A stretch of DNA of 64,000 nt from assembly GCF_000503775.1 (NCBI RefSeq), contig NZ_KI629786.1, positions 752,634 to 816,633 on the forward strand. The letters are read 5' to 3'. A program made the translations under genes and the position numbers. How positions within the stretch are numbered: position 1 is the first letter of the stretch; each line of letters starts with the position of its first letter. Shown piece after piece: positions 54,301 to 62,919 of this stretch. This DNA is from Brevibacillus panacihumi W25 (lineage in GTDB: Bacteria; Bacillota; Bacilli; Brevibacillales; Brevibacillaceae). The notes below the pieces were generated by a model, which was not told the origin of the DNA, ran no database searches, and was given only the letters and a program-made list of their open reading frames with translations.

Positions 54301-55362
54301 GTGATTGATCAGACGAAGATCAATGAAGGCTTCCAGCGAACACAGCAGTCCATTAACGCAAAAATCACCGAATACAAAGAGCAGCTCGAACAGTTTGCTT
54401 CCGAAGAAGGAGCAAAAAACATCGTCGTGACCGCTCAGCCGGGCTGGATTTCGGATGCGAAGAGCATGGCCGTCTATACCCCTGCGATGCTGGATCTGAA
54501 AGTAAGCGGACCAGGAGTTCCTCAGCAATGGCAGGTGAGCAGTGCCTCGCGTGGAGGGGAATACGTCTACACCGGGACAAGCATGCCGACACAGACGACG
54601 TGGAGGCAGACGCTGCAAAACCAGAAATACCTGGCGGAGATCAACGGGTTCCAGATCGTGATGGATTATGAGATTGTGTTTGACCTGAGCTTTGATCGCT
54701 GCATGCCAAATGACGAGGAAGAAGGAGAGGGAGAGGAAATCTGCGAAGCCAGCAGTCTGAGCCGAAGCATGTCGGGGCGCTACACCATAACGGTAACGGG
54801 GGGAAAACGCACATTTGAGGTGTTTGAACCCAATGCGACAGGATCGATTCATCACACGGCGGAATGGCTGGAGTATCATGCTCGGGACCGGTACCGACAA
54901 AGCCAACCAGATGATTTCTATGCGGGCGAACGAATTTTGACGCAGGTAGAACTGCAAGACAGACATCGCCACCCCGTCAGCGGAAAATATCCAGTCGTGG
55001 AGTCGGCGACCAGCTGGATCTACGAGACGGGCAAGAGACAAACATTGCTGCAATCTCGGCTTTCCCTGCTTCCCATCTCGGAAAATCAATGGCGGGGGCC
55101 TAATTACCAAGCGTCCAAGCTGGGTGCGCGCGAGGCGGGGGTCGATACGCCATTGATGGGCGACAAACAACGCGGCTTCCAAAAGGATGCGAGCTATGCA
55201 GTCTACTTCAACATTCAATTCCGTTTTGGCGTGAACAAGGGGTATCCGTACGCCAATAAACAGCAATTCTCCGGCCATGATCAGGCGGATTACCGCCTTC
55301 CGTTCCGCATTATCGCCAATGCGTGGGAGAGGCAAGGCATCCGCAATCACACGACACAGTAA
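51343..55362 (+). CDS. Large secreted protein with cysteine-bounded beta modules
   Basis: 1339-residue exported protein I do not recognise as a whole. Signal peptide to about residue 37 (ends AQA). Residues 38-315 are a unique beta-rich domain; a proline linker TPPPPPDPPEEPEPP follows near 320. Then come four modules each with one Cys near its start and one near its end (C340/C429, C445/C557, C570/C677, C691/C811), a CARDB-like Ig domain (about 832-935), a Pro/Gly linker, and a C-terminal domain with a coiled-coil (about 985-1025) and one more Cys pair (C1120/C1134). The first 450 bases are AT-rich, then composition changes sharply near 51780. ATG 51343 after AAGGTGAG. Confidence 0.8.
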   Translation: MALLKSIQKYTHFFTCGLIICSMLFLDVPYFSYDAQAANPHGIIVATVGPHKELIPRDGYTMIKIETIPGELGAHISEVEVDGVKDTETVLGFSDYYGKTDRGWYFVDLNEARHWVNRFGGNPNYILGGGAANVYSREVSPTLGVGFQKYNAYNLAELAAASGGAGYEMGDNLDPRGSGFVSVGHFRTTQRPTGGVKIKDDQTKFKINDTVKIIPHGKDYSYYDRGIIITHLSVINKTTGRGYKSLDSNQEIRDNSGYLEKPSATSNPKAFEWTGEYTYTPTEEGLYEVTFIMTDRHMRSRQGSPTINESTPYTVQFMVGEETPPPPPDPPEEPEPPAVCTINQSSTKMDFQIVGDDVKDYNAVPSGGSSIMVEKNADISLFASKNGTFTMNGIEMETGSGNNRKRGIGYFGSSGSYRIVFQSDDGKDCWEKTFQVKAESKEESCPIITISGTTYRNGDTVEVLPERTVYFQANFRNSKGDTETAYVLWDVTKPDGKTVTLPAYEEEIGGRTKIVEYPYYKLELPFRGPREVTLERGKQYKIKLNFQGTNWKDRPECAWEITLVVKDTACTITEQHKLKLKIYGSPPHPFSPGGEDADGTVYEPIYLKHFTSKPDGSYETNLSFSANAPGTWFLIKNKKRVPVSKALAANEKFDLTLPDDIDVGDWVTLEFESDIGCVTQFRFEIMSDRKCFNLEVAMIRYGTFDDYLWKKEVSRGETLHLTQEDFDSKYRPQFLSRGEKTEFTMHWLDPDTQQWTARRNGKWLSTSNTYNYSHFFQFPTDPDSGEVLEGLYKILFWTDNGSDANGPVLDCEGSIFLQIGASQGENLLVVKNSFTITPKDPQLPGTEATITFQVRNAGKTMHDTKLAVRWESSDKETVLDVSQFKPGETRKITVPTQYPQQSEDFIAHINPSRNKPENESIWTDNRATWPVKVLRVIEPPGPPGGGEDFDGGEIGLELYDSEGRRLEKLGLHVDGVWEREPAKIEVVIDQTKINEGFQRTQQSINAKITEYKEQLEQFASEEGAKNIVVTAQPGWISDAKSMAVYTPAMLDLKVSGPGVPQQWQVSSASRGGEYVYTGTSMPTQTTWRQTLQNQKYLAEINGFQIVMDYEIVFDLSFDRCMPNDEEEGEGEEICEASSLSRSMSGRYTITVTGGKRTFEVFEPNATGSIHHTAEWLEYHARDRYRQSQPDDFYAGERILTQVELQDRHRHPVSGKYPVVESATSWIYETGKRQTLLQSRLSLLPISENQWRGPNYQASKLGAREAGVDTPLMGDKQRGFQKDASYAVYFNIQFRFGVNKGYPYANKQQFSGHDQADYRLPFRIIANAWERQGIRNHTTQ

Positions 55363-55429
55363 ATCTATTTGCACCCCCCTTCTGTCTTTTCCTACGATGA
55401 CAGGGAAGAACGGTTAAGGGGGGATTTTT

Positions 55430-58219
55430 ATGAGAAAAGCCTTCGCACGTCTATTCCAATTGCTGATGGTGCTGACCTTGGTGATCAGCGGCCTGGCTCC
55501 GACGGCATGGGCGCGGGAGGATCAGGCGGCAATCAAGGAGGCCGTGGCATGGCTAGAGGATGGCGAGGTCCGCATACAGGTTGAGTATTCCTCTGCACCG
55601 GATGAAGCGATGCTTACCATCACCCAGGGAGAATGGGAAAAAACGCGAATATTCCGGAAAACAGCCCGCCTGTCTGTGGCAGCGTCCCCAGAATCGCACG
55701 AGGCGATCCATGTGATGCTCGTCACTTCCTCGAAAAGAGGGGAGCAGCAGCATCAATGGGAAATCGAGCTGCCCAAAAAAGTAGAGACAGTAGAAAAAGG
55801 AGAAGTGCGCAAGGCTGATTGGGACAAAAAGGCTTCACGGAAGAAGAATCAACTTGAAATGATCATTGTGGAAGACAGCATTCCTCCCGAGAAGGAAGAG
55901 CCTGCCGAACAGGAACCCGATGACGAGGCAAAAGAAGATACTTCCCAATTGGAAGACTTGGCAAAGGAATTTTACGAAAAATACGCCGATGGCGAAAAGC
56001 CCACGGAAGCAGATCTGCGCAGCAGTCGAGTCGTCTTTGAGATAGAGCCGAATGACACGATGAAAAAAGCCGACTGGCTGTTTGACAAGCAAGATGCATT
56101 TGGCAAGATTGGCAAAAGCGGGGACGTAGACTATTGGAAGATCAGGGCGACTGAAAACGGGACTATGAATGTATCGCTCCGGGACATCCCGATCAAGCAG
56201 AACTATCAATTGTACGTGTTCGATGCTGACGGACGGGAGCTGGGACGATCGGAGCTTGCCGGAAATGCCGACGAAACGATAGAGGGCATCGGTGTTGAGC
56301 GAAGAGAATGGTATTACGTGATGGTAAAAGGGGAAGGAAACTCCCATAATCCACATCTATACTACCGCTTGCGAACCGATTTTCAGTCCGCGCAAGGCGA
56401 TGTCAAGCCAGACGAATACGAGCCGAATAATTCCCTAGCAGATGCTTATGACATGGGAGACGAGCAGTCGCTGACAGCCAATTTGCACAGCTTGAAGGAT
56501 GTGGATTTCTATCGGTTTTCGCTCAAGCGGACTTCGACTGTGATCGTCCGCTTGGGGGAAATACCAAACGGCATGGATATGGATTTGTATTTGCTGGATG
56601 AAAAGGGGAGAACCATCGGCAGATCGGAAAAATCCAAAAACGCCAATGAAGAGATCACGAGCAACATCGACGCGGGTACCTATGTGATCAAGGTAATGGC
56701 TGCCAGGAGCTCCGGTTTTACAGCCAACTCGTACAAGCTTTCCCTGGAGACTCATACCATCCCTGTCATTCTAATCCCTGGGATCGGCGGTTCCCGTCTG
56801 GAGGTAGAGGAGAATGGGATCATCTCTGAGGCATGGCTGGCTATAGGAAGAACTGTTTTGCCACCCTATAACGATCCTCAACATCGCAGAGTTCTCTCAC
56901 TCATGCCAGTGGACGGGAAGAGTATCGAGGTAAAGCCACGCACAAAAGGCATTCGCGTTTTCCCGGAACGGGCCAACGAAGGTTTTTCCGCTATTGAATA
57001 TTTAACGTACAACGATGCTGTCCCTACTGCACATGAGAAGTCCGAACAGTATGCCAGCATGGTAAAAGAATTGAAAAAACAAGGATATGCGCAGCATCGG
57101 ACCTTGTTTGCCATGCCGTATGACTGGCGATATAGCAGTGCAGACAATGCGAAATTTTTAAAAGAAAAAATCGATGTAGCCCTGCGAAATTCAAAAGCGC
57201 AGCAAGTCCATCTGGTGGCGCACAGCATGGGAGGCCTGCTGGTGCGGGAAACCCTCTTGTCCAACCCGTCCTACCAGTCTAAAGTAAATCGGGTCATCTA
57301 TATGGGAACACCGTTTTTGGGCTCTCCAAGGGCGTACCAAGCGATCCAATTCGGCTATGATTTTGGCATTGTCACCTTCCTTTCGCAGACAGGCAAGATT
57401 ATCGCCGAGTACGCACCGGCTGTGTACGAATTGCTGCCCTCCAAAAAATACGTAAGCAACACACCGTTTCTCTGGAAAAACCAGAAAGAACCATACAGCT
57501 ACCAGGACCTCACCAGCGTGAAACATTTGCAATTGATATATGAGCCATTGGTGCATCAAGCCAGCAAACTGCATGAAAAATGGGACAACAGACAGATCAA
57601 GGTGCCGCAGTACAGTATTGTCGGTCAGGGACATTCGACATTGCTTGGTTATTTCGTTCATCCTCAGACCAAGAATTTTGTTCCGTACTATGACAATCAA
57701 GCTGGAGATGGAACTGTTCCTTACGAAAGCGCCAACTACTCTTCAGGGGACATCAAGAAAAAATTCTACGTCAACGGAGAGCATGCCGCACTTCCTCGTA
57801 TTCCACAAGTGATTCATCAAGTTATCAACCTGTTGAATGGAAATGACAAAGCCAGTGATGGGGTCCGCAGCTCTGCGGCCAAGAATTTTGACTACTTGTA
57901 TTACATCATCAGCAGCGAAGACGGTTCCTTTCCCAATGTGACGATCCAGAAGGACGGCAGGGAAATGACCATCGAGCCAGAACCAAAAGAATGGTGGGAT
58001 GACCTTTCGGTTGAATACCACGGCAACGTCCTCGCTATCCATGTATTGGATAAACAGCCCCTTTCTTTTCAATTGCCGGAAGGTTCGAACCAGGAGCGTC
58101 CGCCCCGCATCACGGTACGAAGATTTTCATCTGAAGACCCCAAACGCTACCGTGAGGAAGGAAGACCATTTATATTGGGACCCGATGGTTTCATCGAAGA
58201 GGAAGAGATGAGCCGTTAA
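55430..58219 (+). CDS. Secreted LCAT-like lipase/acyltransferase with PPC domains
   Basis: 929-residue exported alpha/beta-hydrolase. Signal peptide ends at TAWA (about residue 28). A charged linker is followed by two pre-peptidase C-terminal (PPC) domains (about 200-317 and 328-440; EPNDTMKKADW and EPNNSLADAYD are their signatures). The LCAT-type domain starts VILIPGIGGSRLEV near 446, with the oxyanion motif PGIGG, nucleophile S599 in VAHSMGGLL, and a later Asp/His pair likely in GDGTVPYESA and NGEHAALPR. It would act on lipids or acyl esters outside the cell. ATG 55430 after AAGGGGGGA. Confidence 0.85.
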   Translation: MRKAFARLFQLLMVLTLVISGLAPTAWAREDQAAIKEAVAWLEDGEVRIQVEYSSAPDEAMLTITQGEWEKTRIFRKTARLSVAASPESHEAIHVMLVTSSKRGEQQHQWEIELPKKVETVEKGEVRKADWDKKASRKKNQLEMIIVEDSIPPEKEEPAEQEPDDEAKEDTSQLEDLAKEFYEKYADGEKPTEADLRSSRVVFEIEPNDTMKKADWLFDKQDAFGKIGKSGDVDYWKIRATENGTMNVSLRDIPIKQNYQLYVFDADGRELGRSELAGNADETIEGIGVERREWYYVMVKGEGNSHNPHLYYRLRTDFQSAQGDVKPDEYEPNNSLADAYDMGDEQSLTANLHSLKDVDFYRFSLKRTSTVIVRLGEIPNGMDMDLYLLDEKGRTIGRSEKSKNANEEITSNIDAGTYVIKVMAARSSGFTANSYKLSLETHTIPVILIPGIGGSRLEVEENGIISEAWLAIGRTVLPPYNDPQHRRVLSLMPVDGKSIEVKPRTKGIRVFPERANEGFSAIEYLTYNDAVPTAHEKSEQYASMVKELKKQGYAQHRTLFAMPYDWRYSSADNAKFLKEKIDVALRNSKAQQVHLVAHSMGGLLVRETLLSNPSYQSKVNRVIYMGTPFLGSPRAYQAIQFGYDFGIVTFLSQTGKIIAEYAPAVYELLPSKKYVSNTPFLWKNQKEPYSYQDLTSVKHLQLIYEPLVHQASKLHEKWDNRQIKVPQYSIVGQGHSTLLGYFVHPQTKNFVPYYDNQAGDGTVPYESANYSSGDIKKKFYVNGEHAALPRIPQVIHQVINLLNGNDKASDGVRSSAAKNFDYLYYIISSEDGSFPNVTIQKDGREMTIEPEPKEWWDDLSVEYHGNVLAIHVLDKQPLSFQLPEGSNQERPPRITVRRFSSEDPKRYREEGRPFILGPDGFIEEEEMSR

Positions 58220-58234
58220 AAGGAGGAACATGGG

Positions 58235-58597
58235 ATGGTCGCAAGTATTGCCAGCGATCTCTATTATGCAGTCGTTGTACCGATTATGTCCTTATGGGGA
58301 CTGTCCGGATTTTGGATGACGATCGTCATCATGGGTACAGTTTTTCTGTTCATTGGTTATCGGTTATGGGTCTCTCTGCTGTTTACACCGATCATCAGTT
58401 ATTTGGTCTCTGAAATCGAAGTTCCAGATCATGACTGGGCCGCAGTCATTTACTTTCAAAAAGCGGTGATTTCTTTCTATTCGACTTTGGTCATTACCGT
58501 TTTGCTCTATTTCATTGACAAGGCGGTTCGAAAACACAACAGAAAAAAATATCGGCAGCGGTTGCGTCAGCGAAGAAGCAACCGGGCACAAGGGTAA
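58235..58597 (+). CDS. Hypothetical small membrane protein
   Basis: 120-residue protein with three or so predicted membrane spans (LSGFWMTIVIMGTVFLFIGY; WVSLLFTPIISYLV; VISFYSTLVITVLLYFID) and a strongly basic tail (RKHNRKKYRQRLRQRR), which should face the cytoplasm. ATG 58235 after AAAGGAGG, 16 bases after the lipase gene, so cotranscribed. No family recognised; it may help export or anchor the secreted partners. Confidence 0.7.
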   Translation: MVASIASDLYYAVVVPIMSLWGLSGFWMTIVIMGTVFLFIGYRLWVSLLFTPIISYLVSEIEVPDHDWAAVIYFQKAVISFYSTLVITVLLYFIDKAVRKHNRKKYRQRLRQRRSNRAQG

Positions 58598-58660
58598 ATT
58601 GCCTCCACGTTCTTTTCCGAGTAGAATAAGGTAAGCAGATCTATTCGGGAGGGTAATGCA

Positions 58661-59158
58661 ATGGACATTTTTGACAGCAAGAAGGGCGGTTTTACCATCA
58701 TGAGTGGCAAAACCGATGTACATGGCGGCTTTGGTCAAGGCGTATTGGATCTTAACGCAGTCTCTTCTGTCATTATTGACGGAGATGAAGCTTATATCGA
58801 TATGGGTGCTCTGCACGCGAAAAGCTCCGTGGAAAAAGGCATCAAATGGACGACCAACAAAGATGAGGTCCCGAACGGAAAGCCGTATTGGCTGGTATGG
58901 GTGACGGTAGACCGAAATGAATCGGGGCCTTATTACGCCGGTGCTACGGCATGCTACATGGAGATTGACCGTGAGGCGCGCAGAGGCTATAAGATTTTGG
59001 CAGACCATGTGAACCGGATGGATTATTCGATGAAACGCCGAATCATGGTATCGGAGCTGGGTGAGAAGGAAAAAGCGGCTCTGAAAAAGCTTTTAATCGA
59101 TAACAACGCCGCCATGTGGGAAAATTCCTCGGAAGAATTAAAGCAAGGATTGTCCTGA
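58661..59158 (+). CDS. ywhD: YwhD family protein
   Basis: 165-residue cytoplasmic protein; KKGGFTIMSGKTDVHGGFG near the start and the WVTVDRNESGPYYAGATACY core match YwhD. Function unknown. ATG 58661 after GGGAGGGT. With pbpG, speE and speB it restores the B. subtilis gene order, marking the right-hand edge of the surface cassette. Confidence 0.87.
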   Translation: MDIFDSKKGGFTIMSGKTDVHGGFGQGVLDLNAVSSVIIDGDEAYIDMGALHAKSSVEKGIKWTTNKDEVPNGKPYWLVWVTVDRNESGPYYAGATACYMEIDREARRGYKILADHVNRMDYSMKRRIMVSELGEKEKAALKKLLIDNNAAMWENSSEELKQGLS

Positions 59159-59201
59159 TCTTGGAAATCGTGAACGGTCTGTGAACAAATCGTGAAATCA
59201 A

Positions 59202-59257
59202 TTGTTACCAGTATTGAAGTCAGGTAAACTTATGTTCATATCTGTGTACATGTACAC
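59202..59257 (+). promoter_or_regulatory. Putative promoter with perfect palindrome
   Basis: TTGTTA, 17-base spacer, TAAACT (59225-59230), followed just after the expected start point by the perfect palindrome GTGTACATGTACAC (59244-59257), a likely operator. A terminator follows at 59265, so the transcript would be about 70 bases unless it reads through to the gene at 59423. Confidence 0.45.
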
Positions 59258-59264
59258 TAGGTCA

Positions 59265-59308
59265 ACAAGCAGGGGAAGAGCCGTCACTCTTTCCCTGTTT
59301 GTCTTTTT
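59265..59308 (+). terminator. Terminator downstream of ywhD
   Basis: 16-bp stem with G-T pairs (ACAAGCAGGGGAAGAG with CTCTTTCCCTGTTTGT), loop CCGTCA, CTTTTT tail. Confidence 0.85.
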
Positions 59309-59422
59309 CAAAAGTAAACGCTTTCCTGTGCAGAGAGGTTTTTTTTTCAGGTCATGGAATGGCGCTATTGCGGAAAAATAGATATGCACAACCAAACTGT
59401 CTGACGGAAGGGGCGCTATCCA

Positions 59423-59680
59423 GTGAACCAGGATCCTCGCGAGCAAAATGCGAACGAGCACTTCGCCAGATTTGGAGGAGTCCATTTTCGCAGCCATGTT
59501 CCCCCTCAACAGATCAATCGATTTATTGGCAGATTGCCTGCTGGCAAGCGGGACAGCATGTTTGAGGTATTGGATCAATTGGAGCAAGCCGGTCTGATTA
59601 CAGTTTGTAATGACCAAGTATTCGCAGACGGCAACGGCGTTGTCGGCGGCGGTGAAGAAAATGGTCAAAATATCACGTAA
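59423..59680 (+). CDS. Hypothetical 85-residue protein
   Basis: Small hydrophilic protein. The central part (GGVHFRSHVPPQQINRFIGR then FEVLDQLEQAGLITVCND) looks like a compact helical, possibly winged-helix-like, fold. The C-terminus is glycine-rich (GNGVVGGGEENG). GTG 59423 after GGAAGGGGCG. No family recognised. It converges with pbpG. Confidence 0.6.
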   Translation: MNQDPREQNANEHFARFGGVHFRSHVPPQQINRFIGRLPAGKRDSMFEVLDQLEQAGLITVCNDQVFADGNGVVGGGEENGQNIT

Positions 59681-59731
59681 GGCAAATAAGAAGAAAAGAA
59701 GGGACACGGATTGGTCCCTTCTTTTCGCATG

Positions 59732-61783
59732 TTACTCTCCTGGTTTCCACCAACTGCCCATTCGCTGCCAGAACGTAGAAGAATCTGGAGGCTCCAGCGG
59801 TGTCGGAGTTTCATTGGCTGGTAGATGATCCGTGCAATATTCCTGCGGTTCTGTCCCGCTGGCAAAGTAAAACAGCTCGGGTGCAGGACAATGCTCGGTA
59901 GCGAGCTTCCCGGAGGATGGATCGATGTAGACCGAAACGACGCCGGCAGGCATATCGAATAATGCAGGGGGCTGATCCTTCAAGGCGCTTTCCATAAACT
60001 GCGCCCAGATTTTTTTCGAGAGATAGCCCTCTTTTACATCATCCACCTTCTGATTTTTATCATAGCCCACCCATACAGTGGTCACGAGCTGCGGTGTAAA
60101 GCCGCTCAGCCAGGCATCTACATCGGTCGAGCCTGTTTTTCCAGCTACCGGGCGGTTTAATTCATTGGCTACACGATAGCCGGTGCCGCTTCGTTCAAAT
60201 ACGCTTTGCATCAGATTGACCAGCAGGGAGGAAGCCACGGGATCTGCTACGAGGGTTTTCTCCGTTTTTTCTTCCACCAGGACATTTCCCTTGTTATCCT
60301 CGATCCTTGTGATCGCGATTGGGGTGACGGCCTCTCCTTTGTTGACAATAGCGGCATATGCCGCATTCAATTCCAGAGGAGAGACGGGTGAAGTGCCCAA
60401 GGCCAGGGATGGTACAGCCAGAAGCGGACTTTTGATCCCGAGCTTTTGCGCCTGCTCGACGACTTTTTGCGGACCCAGGAAGTCAATGGTTTTGACTGCG
60501 TAGATATTGTCTGAGGTCTTGATTGCCTCCCGCATATTGATCATGGCGTTTGCGTAGCGTCCACCGAAGTTTCGCGGAATGTACTGCTTGTTTCGGTCGT
60601 AGGTGAAGACGGTCGGTTCGCTTTTCATCATGGTCAGCGGCGTGAAGCCGTTTTGCAAAGCCGCCAGATACATGATCGGCTTGAAGGCTGAACCGGGCTG
60701 TCTTTTTGCCAAAACACGATTGTATTGGCTCTCCTGATAGTTCCTGCCGCCCACCATCGCCTTGATCTGCCCTGTAAGCGGGTCCATCGCGACCAGAGCT
60801 ACTTGCAAGTTCGGATTATCTGCTGGCATGACAGAAGACACGATTTCCTCTGCCTTCTTTTGCATGACCGGGTCCAAGGTCGTGTAGATTTTCAAGCCAC
60901 CGTGAATGAACTGCTCTTCTTCGATGCCGTACTTGTTTTTCACGAGATTCGCGATGTAGTCGCGGAAATAAGGAGCAGGATCAACCGCAGCTTGCGTAGA
61001 GCGCTCCCGAAAAACGAGCTTTTCGGCGTAGGCTTGCTCTGCCTGCTGTGGAGTAATCATTTCATCGCGAGCCATAGCGTTCAGGATCAGCTTTTGCCTG
61101 CTTTTTGCACGCTCAAAATCAGCGAACGGAGAATAATAAGTCGGACCTTTCGGGATTCCGGCCAGCATGGCGCTTTCTGCCAGCGACAGGTTTTTGGCAT
61201 CCTTCCCAAAATAGGTTTGGGCTGCTGCCTGCGCCCCATATGCAGAGTGACCGTAATAGATCTGGTTCATATACATCTCCAGAATCTCATCCTTGCTGTA
61301 ATTCAGCTCCAACTGAATCGCCAGAAAAGCTTCCCTGATTTTTCGGTCCCATGTTTTTTCCATGGTGAGGTACAGGTTCCGAGCTAATTGCTGGGTGATG
61401 GTGCTTGCTCCTTGCTGCATGTCCATATGAATCGCATTGACGTAGACGGCCATTCCAAGCCGTTTGAAGTCAAAGCCGTAATGCTCGCGAAATGTGCGGT
61501 CCTCGATGGCGATCGTGGCATTGATCAGATCGGGAGCAATATCCTGTAACGGGACCAGAATCCGATTTTCCCCGCGATGCATGGTATCGAGCACGTCACC
61601 GTTTGCGGAATAGATCGTCGTTGTCTGCTTGATAAAGGCTTCGGGCAAGGGCTGTGAACGCAAATACAGAAGCAGCAGCAACGCAGCGCATGATGCGAAC
61701 AAAATGCTGAGTATGAAAAATTTTAAGAATTGCTTGGCCCAACGCAGATAGCGAATTAGTGGAGCCTCGCGGATGACCTCCAT
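59732..61783 (-). CDS. pbpG: Class A penicillin-binding protein (PBP1A family)
   Basis: 683-residue bifunctional peptidoglycan synthase. One N-terminal span (FFILSILFASCAALLLLLYL); GT51 glycosyltransferase with IAIEDRTFREHYGFD and GASTITQQLARNLYL; transpeptidase with SXXK motif in PGSAFKPI, SDN, and KTGSTD. The length fits B. subtilis PbpG (PBP2d) and the gene order ywhD-pbpG-speE is conserved. B. subtilis pbpG is a forespore gene; a CATACTA box at 61850-61856 on the minus strand about 65 bases upstream of the ATG hints at the same here. ATG 61783 after AAGGGAGGCG. Confidence 0.9.
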   Translation of the reverse strand: MEVIREAPLIRYLRWAKQFLKFFILSILFASCAALLLLLYLRSQPLPEAFIKQTTTIYSANGDVLDTMHRGENRILVPLQDIAPDLINATIAIEDRTFREHYGFDFKRLGMAVYVNAIHMDMQQGASTITQQLARNLYLTMEKTWDRKIREAFLAIQLELNYSKDEILEMYMNQIYYGHSAYGAQAAAQTYFGKDAKNLSLAESAMLAGIPKGPTYYSPFADFERAKSRQKLILNAMARDEMITPQQAEQAYAEKLVFRERSTQAAVDPAPYFRDYIANLVKNKYGIEEEQFIHGGLKIYTTLDPVMQKKAEEIVSSVMPADNPNLQVALVAMDPLTGQIKAMVGGRNYQESQYNRVLAKRQPGSAFKPIMYLAALQNGFTPLTMMKSEPTVFTYDRNKQYIPRNFGGRYANAMINMREAIKTSDNIYAVKTIDFLGPQKVVEQAQKLGIKSPLLAVPSLALGTSPVSPLELNAAYAAIVNKGEAVTPIAITRIEDNKGNVLVEEKTEKTLVADPVASSLLVNLMQSVFERSGTGYRVANELNRPVAGKTGSTDVDAWLSGFTPQLVTTVWVGYDKNQKVDDVKEGYLSKKIWAQFMESALKDQPPALFDMPAGVVSVYIDPSSGKLATEHCPAPELFYFASGTEPQEYCTDHLPANETPTPLEPPDSSTFWQRMGSWWKPGE

Positions 61784-61916
61784 CGTTTCGCCTCCCTTCT
61801 ATCGGTAAATCGTTCAGATCGGGGTATACTAAGACCCGTAATACTTCTAGTATGGGTCAATGTCCAATTGGATAAACTTGGCTGGCTTTTCGAAAGGGAA
61901 ATTGCAGAAAAAAACC

Positions 61917-61944
61917 TTGCATTTTGGGGGGCAACTACTATAAT
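61917..61944 (+). promoter_or_regulatory. Putative sigma-A promoter of speE
   Basis: TTGCAT, 16-base spacer, TATAAT. The leader to the speE ATG would be about 108 bases. The rest of 61784-62058 shows an inverted repeat GACCC...GGGTC (61841-61859) between the divergent genes. Confidence 0.65.
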
Positions 61945-62058
61945 TTTCTTGTATTGTCAGCCGACGAAGCCTAGCCCGTGCCAGGAGTGCCGAGGCCGGG
62001 TTTTCTGCTATGTTTTGGGGCTGTTATCATGCGGTTATTTGAAGGAGGGTACATAACA

Positions 62059-62898
62059 ATGAATATGGAATTGTGGTACACCGAGAAACAGACAGAAAAT
62101 CACGGAATTACAACAAAAATTACCGATACGTTATACAGTGAAAAGACGGAGTTCCAACAAATCGATGTCATTACGACCAAGCAGTTCGGTCGCATGCTGG
62201 TCCTCGATGGCATGGTCATGACCACAGATGTGGATGAGTTTGTCTACCACGAAATGATTACCCACATCGCGATGAACACGCATCCAAATCCGAAAAAGGT
62301 TTTGGTTGTAGGCGGCGGAGACGGCGGCGCCATCCGCGAAATCGTAAAGCATCCATCCGTCGAGAAAGCAGTTCTGGCTGAGATTGACGGCGGAGTTATT
62401 GAATCCTGCAAAAAATACTTCCCTGAAATCGCAAGCGCGTTGACCGGAAATTCCCGCGTCGATGTGCAAGTAATCGACGGGATCAAACACATTCACGATC
62501 ACAAAGGCGAGTACGATGTGATCATGGTTGACTCCACCGAACCGGTAGGACCTGCAGTAGGCTTGTTTGAAAAAGGCTTTTACCAAGGAATCTTCGATGC
62601 TCTGAAACCAGACGGCATCATGGTGGCGCAGACAGAATCTCCTTGGTTCAACCGCGAGCTGATCAAGCGCGTCTTCAAAGACCTGAAATCGATCTTCCCG
62701 GTTACACGTCTGTATACATGCAGCATCCCGACGTATCCATCGGGTCTGTGGAGCTTTACGATTGCATCCAAAAAACACGATCCATTGGAAGTAGATGCGA
62801 GCCAAATCAAGCCAATGGACACCAAATACTACAATGCGGATCTTCACCACGCGGTATTCAAGCTGCCGAACTTCGTGGCGGAGCTGACCCGCGACTAA
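62059..62898 (+). CDS. speE: Spermidine synthase
   Basis: 279-residue aminopropyltransferase that makes spermidine from putrescine and decarboxylated SAM. Seen are [20 protein letters not shown] (dcSAM binding), [10 protein letters not shown] and the catalytic-type Asp in [17 protein letters not shown] 62059 ten bases after GAAGGAGG; the frame is open from 61978. It is 21 bases ahead of speB, as in B. subtilis. A SAM decarboxylase gene is not in the window. Confidence 0.95.
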   Translation: MNMELWYTEKQTENHGITTKITDTLYSEKTEFQQIDVITTKQFGRMLVLDGMVMTTDVDEFVYHEMITHIAMNTHPNPKKVLVVGGGDGGAIREIVKHPSVEKAVLAEIDGGVIESCKKYFPEIASALTGNSRVDVQVIDGIKHIHDHKGEYDVIMVDSTEPVGPAVGLFEKGFYQGIFDALKPDGIMVAQTESPWFNRELIKRVFKDLKSIFPVTRLYTCSIPTYPSGLWSFTIASKKHDPLEVDASQIKPMDTKYYNADLHHAVFKLPNFVAELTRD

Positions 62899-62919
62899 CC
62901 GGAGAGGAGCTGCTACCTG

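Noticed and set aside
53977..55374. 465-codon minus-strand frame opposite the large secreted protein
   Set aside because: No ribosome site, Arg/His/Leu-rich shadow composition; the plus strand has continuous coding signals.
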